Source: Acidobacteriota bacterium (GTDB taxonomy: Bacteria > Acidobacteriota > Thermoanaerobaculia > Multivoradales > JBCCEF01). Taken from it: a DNA stretch of 64,000 bases. The notes beneath the pieces are model-generated. The model was given only the letters and a program-made list of their open reading frames with translations. It had not been told where the DNA came from and did no database searches. This document shows, in pieces, positions 17,374-27,200 of the stretch. The position numbers and the translations under genes were made by a program. Every line of letters begins with the position of its first letter. Positions within the stretch are counted from its first letter, which is position 1. Location of the stretch: positions 35,064 through 99,063 of the forward strand of contig JBCCHV010000017.1 of the NCBI GenBank assembly GCA_039028635.1, written 5' to 3'.

Positions 17374-18648
17374 GTGCCCGAAGCCTCCGAAACCGCTCTC
17401 CTCGAAGCCACCGGGGTGAGCAAGAAATTCTGCCGCCGCCTCGACCGCTCGCTGCGCTACGGCGTGCAGGATCTGTGGCGCAGCGCCTGGGGCCGGCCGA
17501 AGCGCCGCGACGCCCTGCGAGCGGGTGAATTCTGGGCCCTCGAGGAGGTCTCTTTCGCCCTCCAGCGGGGCGAATGTCTCGGCGTCATCGGCCCCAACGG
17601 CGCCGGCAAGAGCACCCTCCTCAAATTGCTCAACGGCCGCCTTCCCCTCGATGGCGGTCGCATCGTCGTCGAGGGCCGGCTGCGGGCCATCTCGGAGCTC
17701 GGGGTGGGCTTCGATCCGGTGCTCACCGGCCGCGAGAACATCGAGCACGAGGCGGCCCTCCTCGGCCTGACCCGGGAGGAGACAGCGGAGCGACTCGAGG
17801 CGATTCTGGCCTTCGCCGGCATCGGCGACTTCGTCGACGCCCCCCTGCTCACCTACTCCACCGGCATGCGGGCTCGCCTGGGCTTCGCCATCGCCGCCCA
17901 CCTCGAGCCCGACATCCTGCTGCTCGACGAGCTGCTGGCGGTCGGCGACCTGCACTTCCGGCGCCAGTGCGTGCGTCACATGATGGGATTGATGCAGAAA
18001 GGCACCGGCCTTTTGCTGGTGTCCCACGACCTCTACACGGTCCAGAACCTCTGCCAGCGAAGTCTCTACCTCGAAGCCGGCCAGGTGGTCGACTACGGCC
18101 CCAGCGACCGGGTGGTGAAGGCCTACCTCGCCACCCGCCGCGACGCTACCGAGGACGCGACGAGCGAGGAGTCCCCCTCCGGCCCCACCCAGCGCCCGCT
18201 GAGCCAGGAGGAGCCCCTGATCATCGACCAGGTGGAGATCCGGGCCGAGGACGGCGGGCCGCTGCGCACCGGCGAGGCCGCCCGGGTGGACCTGCACTAC
18301 CGCTCCTTGGAGAGCAGCGGCGAGGTCTTCTGGGGTTTCCGCGTCGCCACCGCCGACCTGATGGTGCAGATCACCTCGGGCCTGCTCCATGCCGGCGAAG
18401 GCCCGGCCTTCTGCCTCGCCGCCGGCGCCGGCACGTTCTCTTGCCGGGTGCCCCGCCTGCCGCTGCTCGGCGGCACCTACGCTCTGCGCGCCGCCATCGC
18501 CGACCCCGAGAGCGGAGCGCTGATGGCCCTCTTCGGACACGATCAAGCGCCGACCCTGTTCCAGGTCGTGGGTCGCGAGCATCCGTCGGAGAACTTTCAT
18601 CGCCTTTCCGGCGACCTGATCGCGGTCGACGTCGAGCGCTTCGACTGA
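17374..18648 (+). CDS. wzt: Wzt-like ABC transporter ATPase for polysaccharide export, with C-terminal glycan-binding domain
   Basis: 424 aa from GTG at 17374. Walker A GPNGAGKST at 73-81, signature YSTGM at 161-165, Walker B ILLLDE at 181-186, H-loop His218. The N-terminal YGVQDLWR insertion and the YSTGM signature are typical of the Wzt/TagH class that drives export of O-antigen or teichoic polymers. Residues about 255-424 form a beta-sandwich like Wzt C-terminal domains, which read the cap of the glycan chain. The matching permease is not adjacent but lies at 58793-59626. The 3' end overlaps the convergent methyltransferase gene by 52 bp. Confidence 0.9.
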   Translation: MPEASETALLEATGVSKKFCRRLDRSLRYGVQDLWRSAWGRPKRRDALRAGEFWALEEVSFALQRGECLGVIGPNGAGKSTLLKLLNGRLPLDGGRIVVEGRLRAISELGVGFDPVLTGRENIEHEAALLGLTREETAERLEAILAFAGIGDFVDAPLLTYSTGMRARLGFAIAAHLEPDILLLDELLAVGDLHFRRQCVRHMMGLMQKGTGLLLVSHDLYTVQNLCQRSLYLEAGQVVDYGPSDRVVKAYLATRRDATEDATSEESPSGPTQRPLSQEEPLIIDQVEIRAEDGGPLRTGEAARVDLHYRSLESSGEVFWGFRVATADLMVQITSGLLHAGEGPAFCLAAGAGTFSCRVPRLPLLGGTYALRAAIADPESGALMALFGHDQAPTLFQVVGREHPSENFHRLSGDLIAVDVERFD

Positions 18649-19376
18649 GGCCGGGCCAACGCGGTCAACCGGCCGCGCCGCCAAATCCCGCCGAGGCGGT
18701 CCTGGTCGCTCTCGATCAGCGCTGCGATCTCCCAGCCGGCCTCGGCGAGCAGGGCGACGAGCTCGGCGCGATCGAAGAACCTCACCACCGGCGGGCCAAC
18801 GTTGAGCCACGAAGCCCCGAGCTCGCAACGGCGCCGCAGCCAGCGCGAGGTGAGTCGCTTGAGCTGGAAAGAACCGGCGCGCAGGAGGCGCGAGCGGTAG
18901 ACCGGCTCGAGAACCACCAGCGAGCCGCCCGGCGCCACCAACCGGCGCGCCGTCACCAAGGCGCGCCGAGCGAGAGAACGACGGGACTCGGCTCCGGGGC
19001 CGGTCAGGTGATGCAGCACGTCACCCAGCAGGACGACGTCGAAACGCTCTTCGAGATCCGTCGCGAGCGACACGTCGAGTAGTGAGCCGGCGCGCACCGC
19101 CAACCCGCGAGCGCGAGCCGCCCGGAGCTGCACTGGATCCTCCTCGATTCCGAGGGCGCGGCGCAGTCCGAGCTCGGCGATCAGATGGCAGGTGCCGTTG
19201 CCGGTGCCACAGCCCAGGTCGATCAGAGTGCGTGGCCGGGGACTTTGGCGGCGCAGCCAAGAGACGGCATGGCGATAGCGCCACAGGCTCCAGCTCTCCG
19301 CCGCCGGCGCCGATCGCCGGGCCGGCAGGGTCAGGGCTTCGGCGGTGGCGAGGGGTGGGGGGCCGGTCCTAGCCAC
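18597..19376 (-). CDS. Class I SAM-dependent methyltransferase, last gene of the giant-protein operon
   Basis: 259 aa. A GTG at 19376 is chosen because it overlaps the stop of the PPIase gene (TAG at 19369-19371) by 8 nt; the longer frame back to 19616 only reads the PPIase gene out of frame. Motif I is LIDLGCGTGNG at about residues 51-61, followed by the acidic GIEEDPVQL, then FDVVLLGDVLHHLTG and RLVAPGGSLVVLEPVYR. It resembles Methyltransf_11/12-type enzymes. Its position suggests methylation of a product of the same operon or of glycan (inference). It overlaps the convergent Wzt gene by 52 bp. Confidence 0.82.
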   Translation of the reverse strand: MARTGPPPLATAEALTLPARRSAPAAESWSLWRYRHAVSWLRRQSPRPRTLIDLGCGTGNGTCHLIAELGLRRALGIEEDPVQLRAARARGLAVRAGSLLDVSLATDLEERFDVVLLGDVLHHLTGPGAESRRSLARRALVTARRLVAPGGSLVVLEPVYRSRLLRAGSFQLKRLTSRWLRRRCELGASWLNVGPPVVRFFDRAELVALLAEAGWEIAALIESDQDRLGGIWRRGRLTALARPQSKRSTSTAIRSPERR

Positions 19377-20391
19377 CGGGGAGCGGCGGTGGGCCGGCGG
19401 ACTTGTCCTCCGCAGCCACCTCCGGCAGCGCCTCGAGGCGCTCGTAGCCGGTCCACAGATCGACGCCCTCGCGCTGCTCGGCGGCGAAAGCGCGGCGACG
19501 CTCGTCCTGCCTCTCCTTGCGCAAGATCCCGGCAATACCGTCCTGCACCCGCTCGAGGGGACGCGGCTCGGCCTGCTCACGCTCGAGAAGACGCCACAAG
19601 TAGTAGCCATCCTCACCTTCGATCAGCGTGCTCATGTCGCCGGGCTCCTCGAGGGCGAAGGCCGGGGCCAGCACCTCGGCGGCCCACTTGTAGCTTTCCA
19701 CCCGGCGGGGATAGAGCCAGCCGACGACGCCCCCGACGTACTTGGTGGCGGCATCGTCCGAGTACTTGCGCGCCAGCGGACCGAAGCCCTTGACATCGTC
19801 GCCGAGGGCAGCGGCTTGCTCGTAGACCTCCGCGGCGCGCGCCTTCAGGCGCGCCTTGCCTTCGTCGTCGAGCCGCGGCGAGCGCTCGATGAGGAGCATC
19901 GCCAAACGCGACCGGGCCGGTCTCATGAAGCGCTCCGGATGAGCCTCGTAGTAGGCGGCGATGTCCTCCGGGGTGACTTCGACGGCCGCCGACTCCTCGA
20001 GGTTCTCGCGCCGGTAGAGATTGACCAGAATCTTTTCGAAGGACCGCACGACATCTTCGCGGTGGTCGTAGCCCTCGTCGAGGGCCTTGACCAGCAAGAT
20101 GCGGTTCTGGATCAGCTCATCGAGGAGAGCCTGGCGGCGTTCGCGGTCCGGGTAGCGCGCCGCCCCTCCGCGCAGCTCCATCGCCAGGCGAAAGTCTTCG
20201 AGGGTGATGGCAGTGCCTTCGACCACCGCCAAGACCTCCGGATTGGAGGCGATCTGCGCACTCGTCGGCTTTTCCTCGACCGTCGGCGCCGGAGCCGCTG
20301 CCGACGCCGTCACCGGCGTCTCCGGCGCCGGCGGGGCACCGCTACTGCAGGCGGCCAGCACCAGCAGCAGGCCGCCCAGAAGGATCCTCAT
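19369..20391 (-). CDS. Parvulin/SurA-type peptidyl-prolyl isomerase lipoprotein
   Basis: 340 aa from ATG at 20391, five bases after the upstream stop. A lipoprotein signal is clear: MRILLGGLLLVLAAC with the lipobox Cys at residue 15. A SurA/PrsA-like N-terminal helical part follows (VLAVVEGTAITLEDF, ALLDELIQNRILL), then a PpiC/parvulin core (FMRPARSRLAMLLI...FGPLARKYSDDAATKYVGGVVGWL) and a C-terminal helical arm. Such proteins fold secreted or outer-membrane proteins in the periplasm. It directly follows four very large exported protein genes in one transcription unit, so a dedicated folding role for them is a reasonable inference. Confidence 0.9.
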   Translation of the reverse strand: MRILLGGLLLVLAACSSGAPPAPETPVTASAAAPAPTVEEKPTSAQIASNPEVLAVVEGTAITLEDFRLAMELRGGAARYPDRERRQALLDELIQNRILLVKALDEGYDHREDVVRSFEKILVNLYRRENLEESAAVEVTPEDIAAYYEAHPERFMRPARSRLAMLLIERSPRLDDEGKARLKARAAEVYEQAAALGDDVKGFGPLARKYSDDAATKYVGGVVGWLYPRRVESYKWAAEVLAPAFALEEPGDMSTLIEGEDGYYLWRLLEREQAEPRPLERVQDGIAGILRKERQDERRRAFAAEQREGVDLWTGYERLEALPEVAAEDKSAGPPPLPGG

Positions 20392-20396
20392 GGTTC

Positions 20397-23300
20397 CTAC
20401 TCCACCGCCGCCGACCAGGCCGAGACGTTGCCCGACTCGAAGCCGTCGGTGAAGATTTCGCCGTTCGGCCGCGCCGCCAACACCAGGTTGTCGAGGAAGG
20501 CTTCGTAGGTCGTCGCCCCGGTGCCGTCCACCAGGAAGAAGACGCGCGCCGACTGAGCGGTCGCCGGAATGGTCAGGGCCGGAAGCTCGAACGATTCCCA
20601 TACCCCCAGCGTATCGCCCGCCAGCGCCGCCGAGGACTCCTCATCGAGCTGGTCGATGGTGCAGTTCGGCGAGGCGAAGTAACGCACCAGGGCGGACACG
20701 ATCGGCAGGCTGCCGCTGCCGCCGTCGATCCGCGCCCGGCCGCGCAGCTCGTGCGGAAGGGCGGCGTCGATGGCGACGCACTGGCTGACGTAAGCCACCG
20801 GATCGAGCCCCGAGAAGGTGACTTCCGCCGAGCCCGAGGAGGCCGCCTCGTCGGCGTCATCGGCCGCGAAGTCGACCACCGAAGAGGTGTCCGGGAAGCG
20901 CACCCAGGGCGAGAGATCGCCGTCGAGGTTGGGATTGGCGAGCAGATTGTCGATGCCGACGCTGAAGCCCAGGGCGGCGTCATCCCCACCGCTGCCATCG
21001 CCATCGCCATCGAGGGCGGTGCCGAAGAGATCGGTCAGGGCGGAGCACGAGTACAGGCCATAGGCACCGGCCGGCAGCGGGATTCCACCGTTGATCCCGG
21101 CGACGGCGCCGAAGGTGATGCTGTCGAAGGCGACGCTGTCGACCGGCACCTGCAGGTCGTCACCGGCCAGCGGACCGCATCCGAGGGTCTGGAGGACACC
21201 ATCGGGGCCACCGTGGACCAGCAGATAGTTGTCCGGGTTGGTGACGTCGGCACCGCCGGTGCCACCGCCACCGTTTTCCATCTCCTCGCTGTAGGCCAGC
21301 AGGAGCTGGGTGATCGAGTAGGTGTCGACCATCTCGCCGTCGGAAAGCTCACCGTCGCCGGTACCGGCCACCGTGTCGACGTTCACCAAGCGCGGCGCCG
21401 AGGCTTCGACCACCAGCGGCCCGAGGGTCATCGGATCGCTCCAGTTGCCCGCCTCGTCGACGGCGCAGAGGTGGAAGTACCAGGTGCCGTCGGCGAGCAC
21501 CGGGCTGGTCCAGGAAACCACCGGACCGAGATTCTCGGACTCGCCGCAGGTGTTGTCCGACAGGCGGTCGAAGACCGCCGAATAGCCGGCCACGCCGCTC
21601 AGATTGTCGCTCGCCGCCGTCCAGGTGACGTCGATGGTGTCGTCCGCCTCCGGAGCACCGCTGCCGTGGCTCGGCGACGCGAGGTCCGCCGGCGCCGCCG
21701 GCGCGGTGGCATCGATGCGATAGGGCCCGCGATGAATCGCCGAGGTGCAGTTGGCGCTGAAATCACAGGTCCGGATGTGGAAGTAGAAGCCGTCGTCGTC
21801 CGGCAACGCCACGCTTTGGGTCGTATGGGCGTCGACGGTGTGGGTGAGATCGAGGATCAGGTCCGGCATGGTCACCGCTTCGAGATCGAACAGGAAGGAG
21901 TAGCCGAGCACGCCGGTGCCGCCGGCGTTGTCCACCGCCCCGGACCACTCCATGACGATCTGCGACAGGTTCGACCAGACGTTCTCCGTGTGGCTGGTGC
22001 TCTCCAGGGTGACCGGATCCGTCGGCTGGATCGAGTCGCGCAGGTAGACCGCCACCGCGTCGTCGTTGCTGCCCACCAGGTAGATGCTCGAGTCGTTGGC
22101 CGAGACCGCCAGATGGAGCGCTCGATCGAGGCCGTCCTCACCGCCGGAGCCATCGAAGTGGAACTCGATGGGCGACAGCGAGCCGGTCGACGGATCGCGC
22201 AGGAAGACTCCCAGGGCATCGTCTTCGAGGGCCGCCGTGAACACCACCCGGGTGTCGAAGGACACCACCACCTCGGTGGCGCCGTCGAGTCCGTCGGCGC
22301 CGTTGACGTCGTCGAGCAAGGTCTGCAGCCAAGTCAAGGCGCCGCTGGCGTCGTCGCGCCGGAAGACCACCAGGCCGTCTTCCGAAGCACCGGTGGCGTA
22401 GACGAACTCGCCATCGCCGGAGACCGCCACCGAGCTGGTGCCGCCGAGGCCGGTGATGGGGCCGCCGGCGAGGCTCTGGAACTCGATAGCCGTGAGCTCA
22501 CCGGTGGAGCCATCGCGGCCGAATACCGCCACCGCCGAATCGACTCGCGAGGCGACGTAGACGTGGGCATCGTCGGCACTGACGGCGACCGCCGTGGCAC
22601 CGTCGAGGCCGAGGCCGTCAACCGCATCGTCGCTGTCGAAGTGGGCTTCGACGAAGGTCAAGAGGCCGGTGGTCTCATCGCGCTCGAAGACCGCCACGGC
22701 GTCGTCCGTCTCACCGGCGACATAGAGGAAGTCACCGGTCGAGTCGAAGGCCAGCGACGAAGCACCGAGCAAGCCGTCGACGCCGCCGGCGCCGTCGACC
22801 TGGGCTTCCAGGAAGGAGAGCGCACCGCTGCCGCCATCGAGGGCGAAGACCGACACCGCCGAGCTGATGAAGGAGGCCACATAGACGTGGGCGCCATCGG
22901 GGCTGACCACGATGTCCTCCGGGCCGTCGAGACCGACGACGTTGCCGCCGTCATCGCCTTCGGAGATCTGATCGGCGAAGGTCAAGCTGCCATCGACGGC
23001 ATCGCGGGCGAAGGTCAGCAGCGAGTCGTTGACCTTGCCGCTGACCACGATCCAGCCGCCGCCCGGCGTCACCGCCACCGCCGAGGCCTCGTCGAGGCCC
23101 GGCATGGTGCCGAGACCGACCGCCTCGACGAACTCGAGGAAGCCGTCGTCGTCCCAGATCACCACCTCGGCCTGGCCATCGCTGATCGTCGCCTCGGCGC
23201 TCACCGAGTCGAGATCGACGTAGAAGAGCTCGTCCGACTCGTCCTCGACATCGCCGAAGACCTCCACCATCAGGGTGGTCGTGGTGGTCTCGGACGCGAA

Positions 23301-24236
23301 GGTGGCGGTGCCCGAAGCGGCGGCGAAGTCGACATCGGCGGTGGCGCCATCGACCGCCTCGGTGGTCGACCACTGCACCGTCACCACCGGCGTGATCGGC
23401 CGCGACAGCACCAGCGTGAGCTCGACCAGCGTCGAGCCGGCGTCGCCTTCGAGCACCGCGACATCGCCGATTGCGACATCCGGCGGCCGCTCGTTGTCGA
23501 CGATGGTGCCGTCACCCTCGGCGTCCGACAGGATGGCGCCGCTCTCGTTGGAGAGCTGCACCACGAAGGTCTCGTCCGCTTCCTCCTCGAAATCGCCCAG
23601 GATCGGCACCGTGATGGTGCCTTCCGTATCGCCGGGATCGATGGTGACGGTGCCGCTGGTCAGGGTGTAGTCGAGGCCCTGGGTGGCGGTGCCCTGCCCG
23701 GAAGGCGTCTCGTAATCGACCGACACCGCGCTGAGGGAGGTTTCCGACAGGGTGACCGTGAAGATCGCGTCGACACTTCCCGTATCGCCCTCGATCACGG
23801 TGACATCGTCGATCGACAAGCCGGGCAAAGCCGCCAGCTCGTCGAGATCGAGGATCTGGGCCTCGCCGAGAGCGCCGACCACCCCTTCGCCGGCGAACAC
23901 GCCGTCGATGGTGAAGGTGACGGCATCCCCGGGTCGCGCCGTCCCCGCCAGTTGGGGATCGACCGAGTCGATGGGGACCCGCAGCACGTAGCGTTGGCCG
24001 ACTTCACCCTCGGTGCCGAGGATGTAGCTGCTCAGGGGCGTGGCCTGGCCATCGAGGAAAACCTCGACCAGACCCTGCTCCACCGGCTCACCGCCGCGCA
24101 GCGCCCGGCCGTAGAAGATGTGGTCCGGCTCGGGCAGGCGAGCTGACGCCGGGGGCACCAGCAGCAGTCCCAGGGCGACGCCGGCGAGCCAGCGGATCGG
24201 TAGCCGTCGGGGATGAGTTCGAGTCGGCTTCACCAT
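20397..24236 (-). CDS. Exported 1,279-aa protein: two Calx-beta domains, one 7-blade propeller, shared C-terminal module
   Basis: Signal peptide at residues 1-33 (VPPASA|RL). Domains in order: an N-terminal beta region; Calx-beta 1 (about 140-250, VIEGDTGS... DETFVVQLSN) and Calx-beta 2 (about 255-367, VLEGDAGS... DELFYVDLDS); a lactonase/YVTN-like beta-propeller (369-735) in which I count exactly seven blades of the type GLDGAxxVAVSPDGxHVYVA; two Ig/Fn3-like segments (about 740-935, GYSFLFD, GYSAVFD); and a module at about 945-1279 shared with the 5,074-aa protein, ending FTDGFESGN...WSA. The gene starts 3 bp after the previous stop and has its Shine-Dalgarno inside that gene's end. Surface adhesion or matrix role is likely but unproven; no enzyme motif seen. 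Confidence 0.88.
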   Translation of the reverse strand: MVKPTRTHPRRLPIRWLAGVALGLLLVPPASARLPEPDHIFYGRALRGGEPVEQGLVEVFLDGQATPLSSYILGTEGEVGQRYVLRVPIDSVDPQLAGTARPGDAVTFTIDGVFAGEGVVGALGEAQILDLDELAALPGLSIDDVTVIEGDTGSVDAIFTVTLSETSLSAVSVDYETPSGQGTATQGLDYTLTSGTVTIDPGDTEGTITVPILGDFEEEADETFVVQLSNESGAILSDAEGDGTIVDNERPPDVAIGDVAVLEGDAGSTLVELTLVLSRPITPVVTVQWSTTEAVDGATADVDFAAASGTATFASETTTTTLMVEVFGDVEDESDELFYVDLDSVSAEATISDGQAEVVIWDDDGFLEFVEAVGLGTMPGLDEASAVAVTPGGGWIVVSGKVNDSLLTFARDAVDGSLTFADQISEGDDGGNVVGLDGPEDIVVSPDGAHVYVASFISSAVSVFALDGGSGALSFLEAQVDGAGGVDGLLGASSLAFDSTGDFLYVAGETDDAVAVFERDETTGLLTFVEAHFDSDDAVDGLGLDGATAVAVSADDAHVYVASRVDSAVAVFGRDGSTGELTAIEFQSLAGGPITGLGGTSSVAVSGDGEFVYATGASEDGLVVFRRDDASGALTWLQTLLDDVNGADGLDGATEVVVSFDTRVVFTAALEDDALGVFLRDPSTGSLSPIEFHFDGSGGEDGLDRALHLAVSANDSSIYLVGSNDDAVAVYLRDSIQPTDPVTLESTSHTENVWSNLSQIVMEWSGAVDNAGGTGVLGYSFLFDLEAVTMPDLILDLTHTVDAHTTQSVALPDDDGFYFHIRTCDFSANCTSAIHRGPYRIDATAPAAPADLASPSHGSGAPEADDTIDVTWTAASDNLSGVAGYSAVFDRLSDNTCGESENLGPVVSWTSPVLADGTWYFHLCAVDEAGNWSDPMTLGPLVVEASAPRLVNVDTVAGTGDGELSDGEMVDTYSITQLLLAYSEEMENGGGGTGGADVTNPDNYLLVHGGPDGVLQTLGCGPLAGDDLQVPVDSVAFDSITFGAVAGINGGIPLPAGAYGLYSCSALTDLFGTALDGDGDGSGGDDAALGFSVGIDNLLANPNLDGDLSPWVRFPDTSSVVDFAADDADEAASSGSAEVTFSGLDPVAYVSQCVAIDAALPHELRGRARIDGGSGSLPIVSALVRYFASPNCTIDQLDEESSAALAGDTLGVWESFELPALTIPATAQSARVFFLVDGTGATTYEAFLDNLVLAARPNGEIFTDGFESGNVSAWSAAVE

Positions 24237-24239
24237 TCC

Positions 24240-27200
24240 TCACACTCCTGTGTAGGCATAGGTCTGGAAGAAGATCAAAATGTCGTCGATGCCGTCGCCA
24301 TCGCGGGTACCGTCGCCGTCCGGATCATCGCCCTCGATCAGGACGTCGATCCCTTCGTCGGCGTCGTTGAGCAGCGTGCCGCCGGGGATGATCAACAGCC
24401 AGCGGCGGTTCCACACGCTGCGCCCGATCAAGCGACTGTCGGCGGTGGTCTCGCCCTCGAAGAAGTCGCCGGAATCGTGGAAGGCCCGGAAGGTGCCGAT
24501 GCGACGGACGTCGTTGAAGCTGCCGCTCAGGCTGTCGTTGACCGGAATCCAGTCGGGATCGTCGAGCTGCGACTCACCGATGCTGAAGGGCACCGGCAGC
24601 ACCTGATCGACCACCGTCCACTCGCGAGTCTGGAAGAGATCACCGCTCGGCGGCCGCAGGACGTCGGCGCCCACCGGCAGCAGGTAGACCCGCGGCGTGT
24701 TCGACAGCGGCAGGCCTTCGTAGTCCTGGAACCAGGTGCCGACGGTCCGGATGCGAGTGGCGAAATGGGTGGCGTCGTAGGCGCTGTCACCGGCGGCCAA
24801 CGGCCAACCGAAGAAGTTGAGGCCGAAGGTGACGGTGGTCTCGAAGGGAATCACGATCGCCGGCTGCGGCCCGGCGCTCTCCGGCGCCAACGGCCGGGCA
24901 TAGCGTCGGTACTCGGGCAGCGAGTTGAGATCGGCGACATAGTGGTCGCGCAGCACCGTCCGCCAGTCGACGTCGTCCTGGTCGCTATCGCTGGTCGGAT
25001 CCGAATCGGTGATCCGGAAGAGCTCCTGGCGCAGCGAGAAACGATTCGTCTCGCTCTGCGGATTGATGAAGCCGAGCTGACCCTTCAAGACGTTGAAGTT
25101 CTCCTTCATGCGCCCGAGGGGGTCGGCCAAGCCGCGCGATCCGGGCACCGGCTCGCCGTCGAGGATCTGGCCGATGGCGCGCTCCTTGACGATGTCCGCC
25201 AGGAAGTCCTGACCGCCCTGAGCATCGGTGCCGAGGAGGTTGGTCTCGTAGTCGTAGGCGGTCGCCGCCAGGTAGGCGTAGCGCGCCGCCAGATCGAACT
25301 GCGCCCGGTACTTTTGCAGCGCGTCGTTGCGGAACACCCGGAAGGTGAGGTCCTGATAGCGCGCCAGCTGGACGTCGGCGGCGGTGTACTTGCGGAAGCG
25401 CACCATCGCCTGCAGCGTGCGCTGCCCCTTGGCCAGGGCCGCCAGATAGTTGCCGCGGTTTTGATCGATGATCTCGCGCCGCTGATAGGCCTCGAGGCGC
25501 AGCAGAGGCTCGCGGCGCAACGTCGCTTCGAGCTCCTTGAGCTTGGTGAAGGCGGCGAACTCGGCGTCCAAGGCCTGGACTTCGATGTCCGCTTGAATGC
25601 CGACATCCTCCTTCGCCAGGCTGAGCAGGTTGGCAGCGGTGTCGGTGACGTCGGCGGCGGTTTCGACCCAGAACTTGGTGTGGGACTTGGTCTGCTCCAC
25701 CGCACAGCGCACGCCGGCGAAGACGTCACCGCCGGAGGACAAGCCCACCACCAGGGACTTGGGCACACACTCGGAGGTGCTCTTGCCGAACTCTTCGATC
25801 CCCAAGGCGACCCGCTTCAAGGTCGTCGAAGTGGTCTGCAGGGTGCCGAGGAAGGCGTTCATGGTGGCGAGCTCTTCGCGCTGGCCGTTGCGAATTCTGA
25901 TCTTCCTGCGGTCGAGGCGATGCTGCGCCTCGAGAATTTCGAGCTGGTCGTTGATCGACAGCAGCAGGTTGTCGTACTGCTCGAGGGTCTGGTCGTAGTT
26001 GTTGATCGCCACCAGCAGGTCCGACAGGCGGTCCTGCAGCTCACCGGTGGCGCGGCGGCTGCCGGTCCACTCTTCCGGCTTGACCAAGAAGAAGGAGTCC
26101 GCTGTCACCGGCTCGCCGGCGGAATTGGTGCGCCGCGAACGCGACACGTGGTAGTCCACCGACAGGGTGTCGTTGCGCGGATCGGACAACGAGCAGCCGG
26201 TGTCGAAGGGATCGTCGTCACAGTCCGGATTGCCGGGGTTGAAGTTGAAGAACTCCATCACCGGCAGGGCCGAGAACTCTGCCGTGAAGACGTCCGTCGG
26301 CTCGTCCCGGGTGCCCGTCAGGTTGGTCTGATCGACGTACATGTAGTGGTAGAGGTCGGGACCGTTGTAGCCCGCCGGGTAGGTCCCTGGCGGCCCGATG
26401 TCGTCCGAGTAGGGATAGCCGAAGATCTCGATCAGGCGGCCGTTGAAGTCCTTTTCCTGCTCGAAGACGTTGGTGGTCAGGGCGTCGACCGTGTCCTGGT
26501 TGCGGCGCAGCAGCTGACTGAGCTGGTTGGCGTAGTCGAAGGTCGCCGAGGCGTTGTCGAGGGCCAAGCTGGCACGGTCGTAAATCTGTTCGAAGTGGGT
26601 CTTCGCCGCCGACGGCTCGGCCTCGTTGTCGACCAGATCGGGATCGATATCGAAGGGAACCACGCCCTTGGCGAGGCCGAGCGGGTTGAGGCCGCTGTCG
26701 GCCTCGTCGAGCTGCACCTGAATGGTGTCGTACTCGGCGACGATCTCGTCCAGCCCTTCGATGTTCTGACGGTCGATGCGCTGGATGCCGACGTGGCTGG
26801 GATCGGGGTCTTCGAAGGGCAGGATGGCGTTCGCCACCACCCAGTCGAAATAGGCCCCTTGGCCGGCTCGGCGGGCCCAGCCGGAGAGACCCCAGGCGCG
26901 ATCCTCGTCCGAATCCTTGTAGCCCTGCCACTGGCCGGCCGGATCTTCGACGTAGTTCTCGCGGTAGGTCAGGTCGACGATCTCGGCGCCAGCCCGGGCC
27001 TTGGCCGCCGCCGCCTCGGCGAACTTCTGCTCGTCGAGGAAGTCCACCGTCACCGGCGAGTTCGCCACCAGCACCGCGCCGGTGCGCGGCAGCCAGGTGA
27101 AGAAGGGATGGCGCAACAGGTCGTAGTAGGTCTTGATCGAGGTCAGGTAGTGACCCCAGGCATCGCCATGGCCCTGCGGGAAGAGGATCTGGGCGTCGGT

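Noticed and set aside
17299..18828. Minus-strand frame of 509 codons opposite the ABC ATPase
   Set aside because: The plus strand encodes a complete Wzt-like protein with all ATPase motifs; the opposite frame has none.
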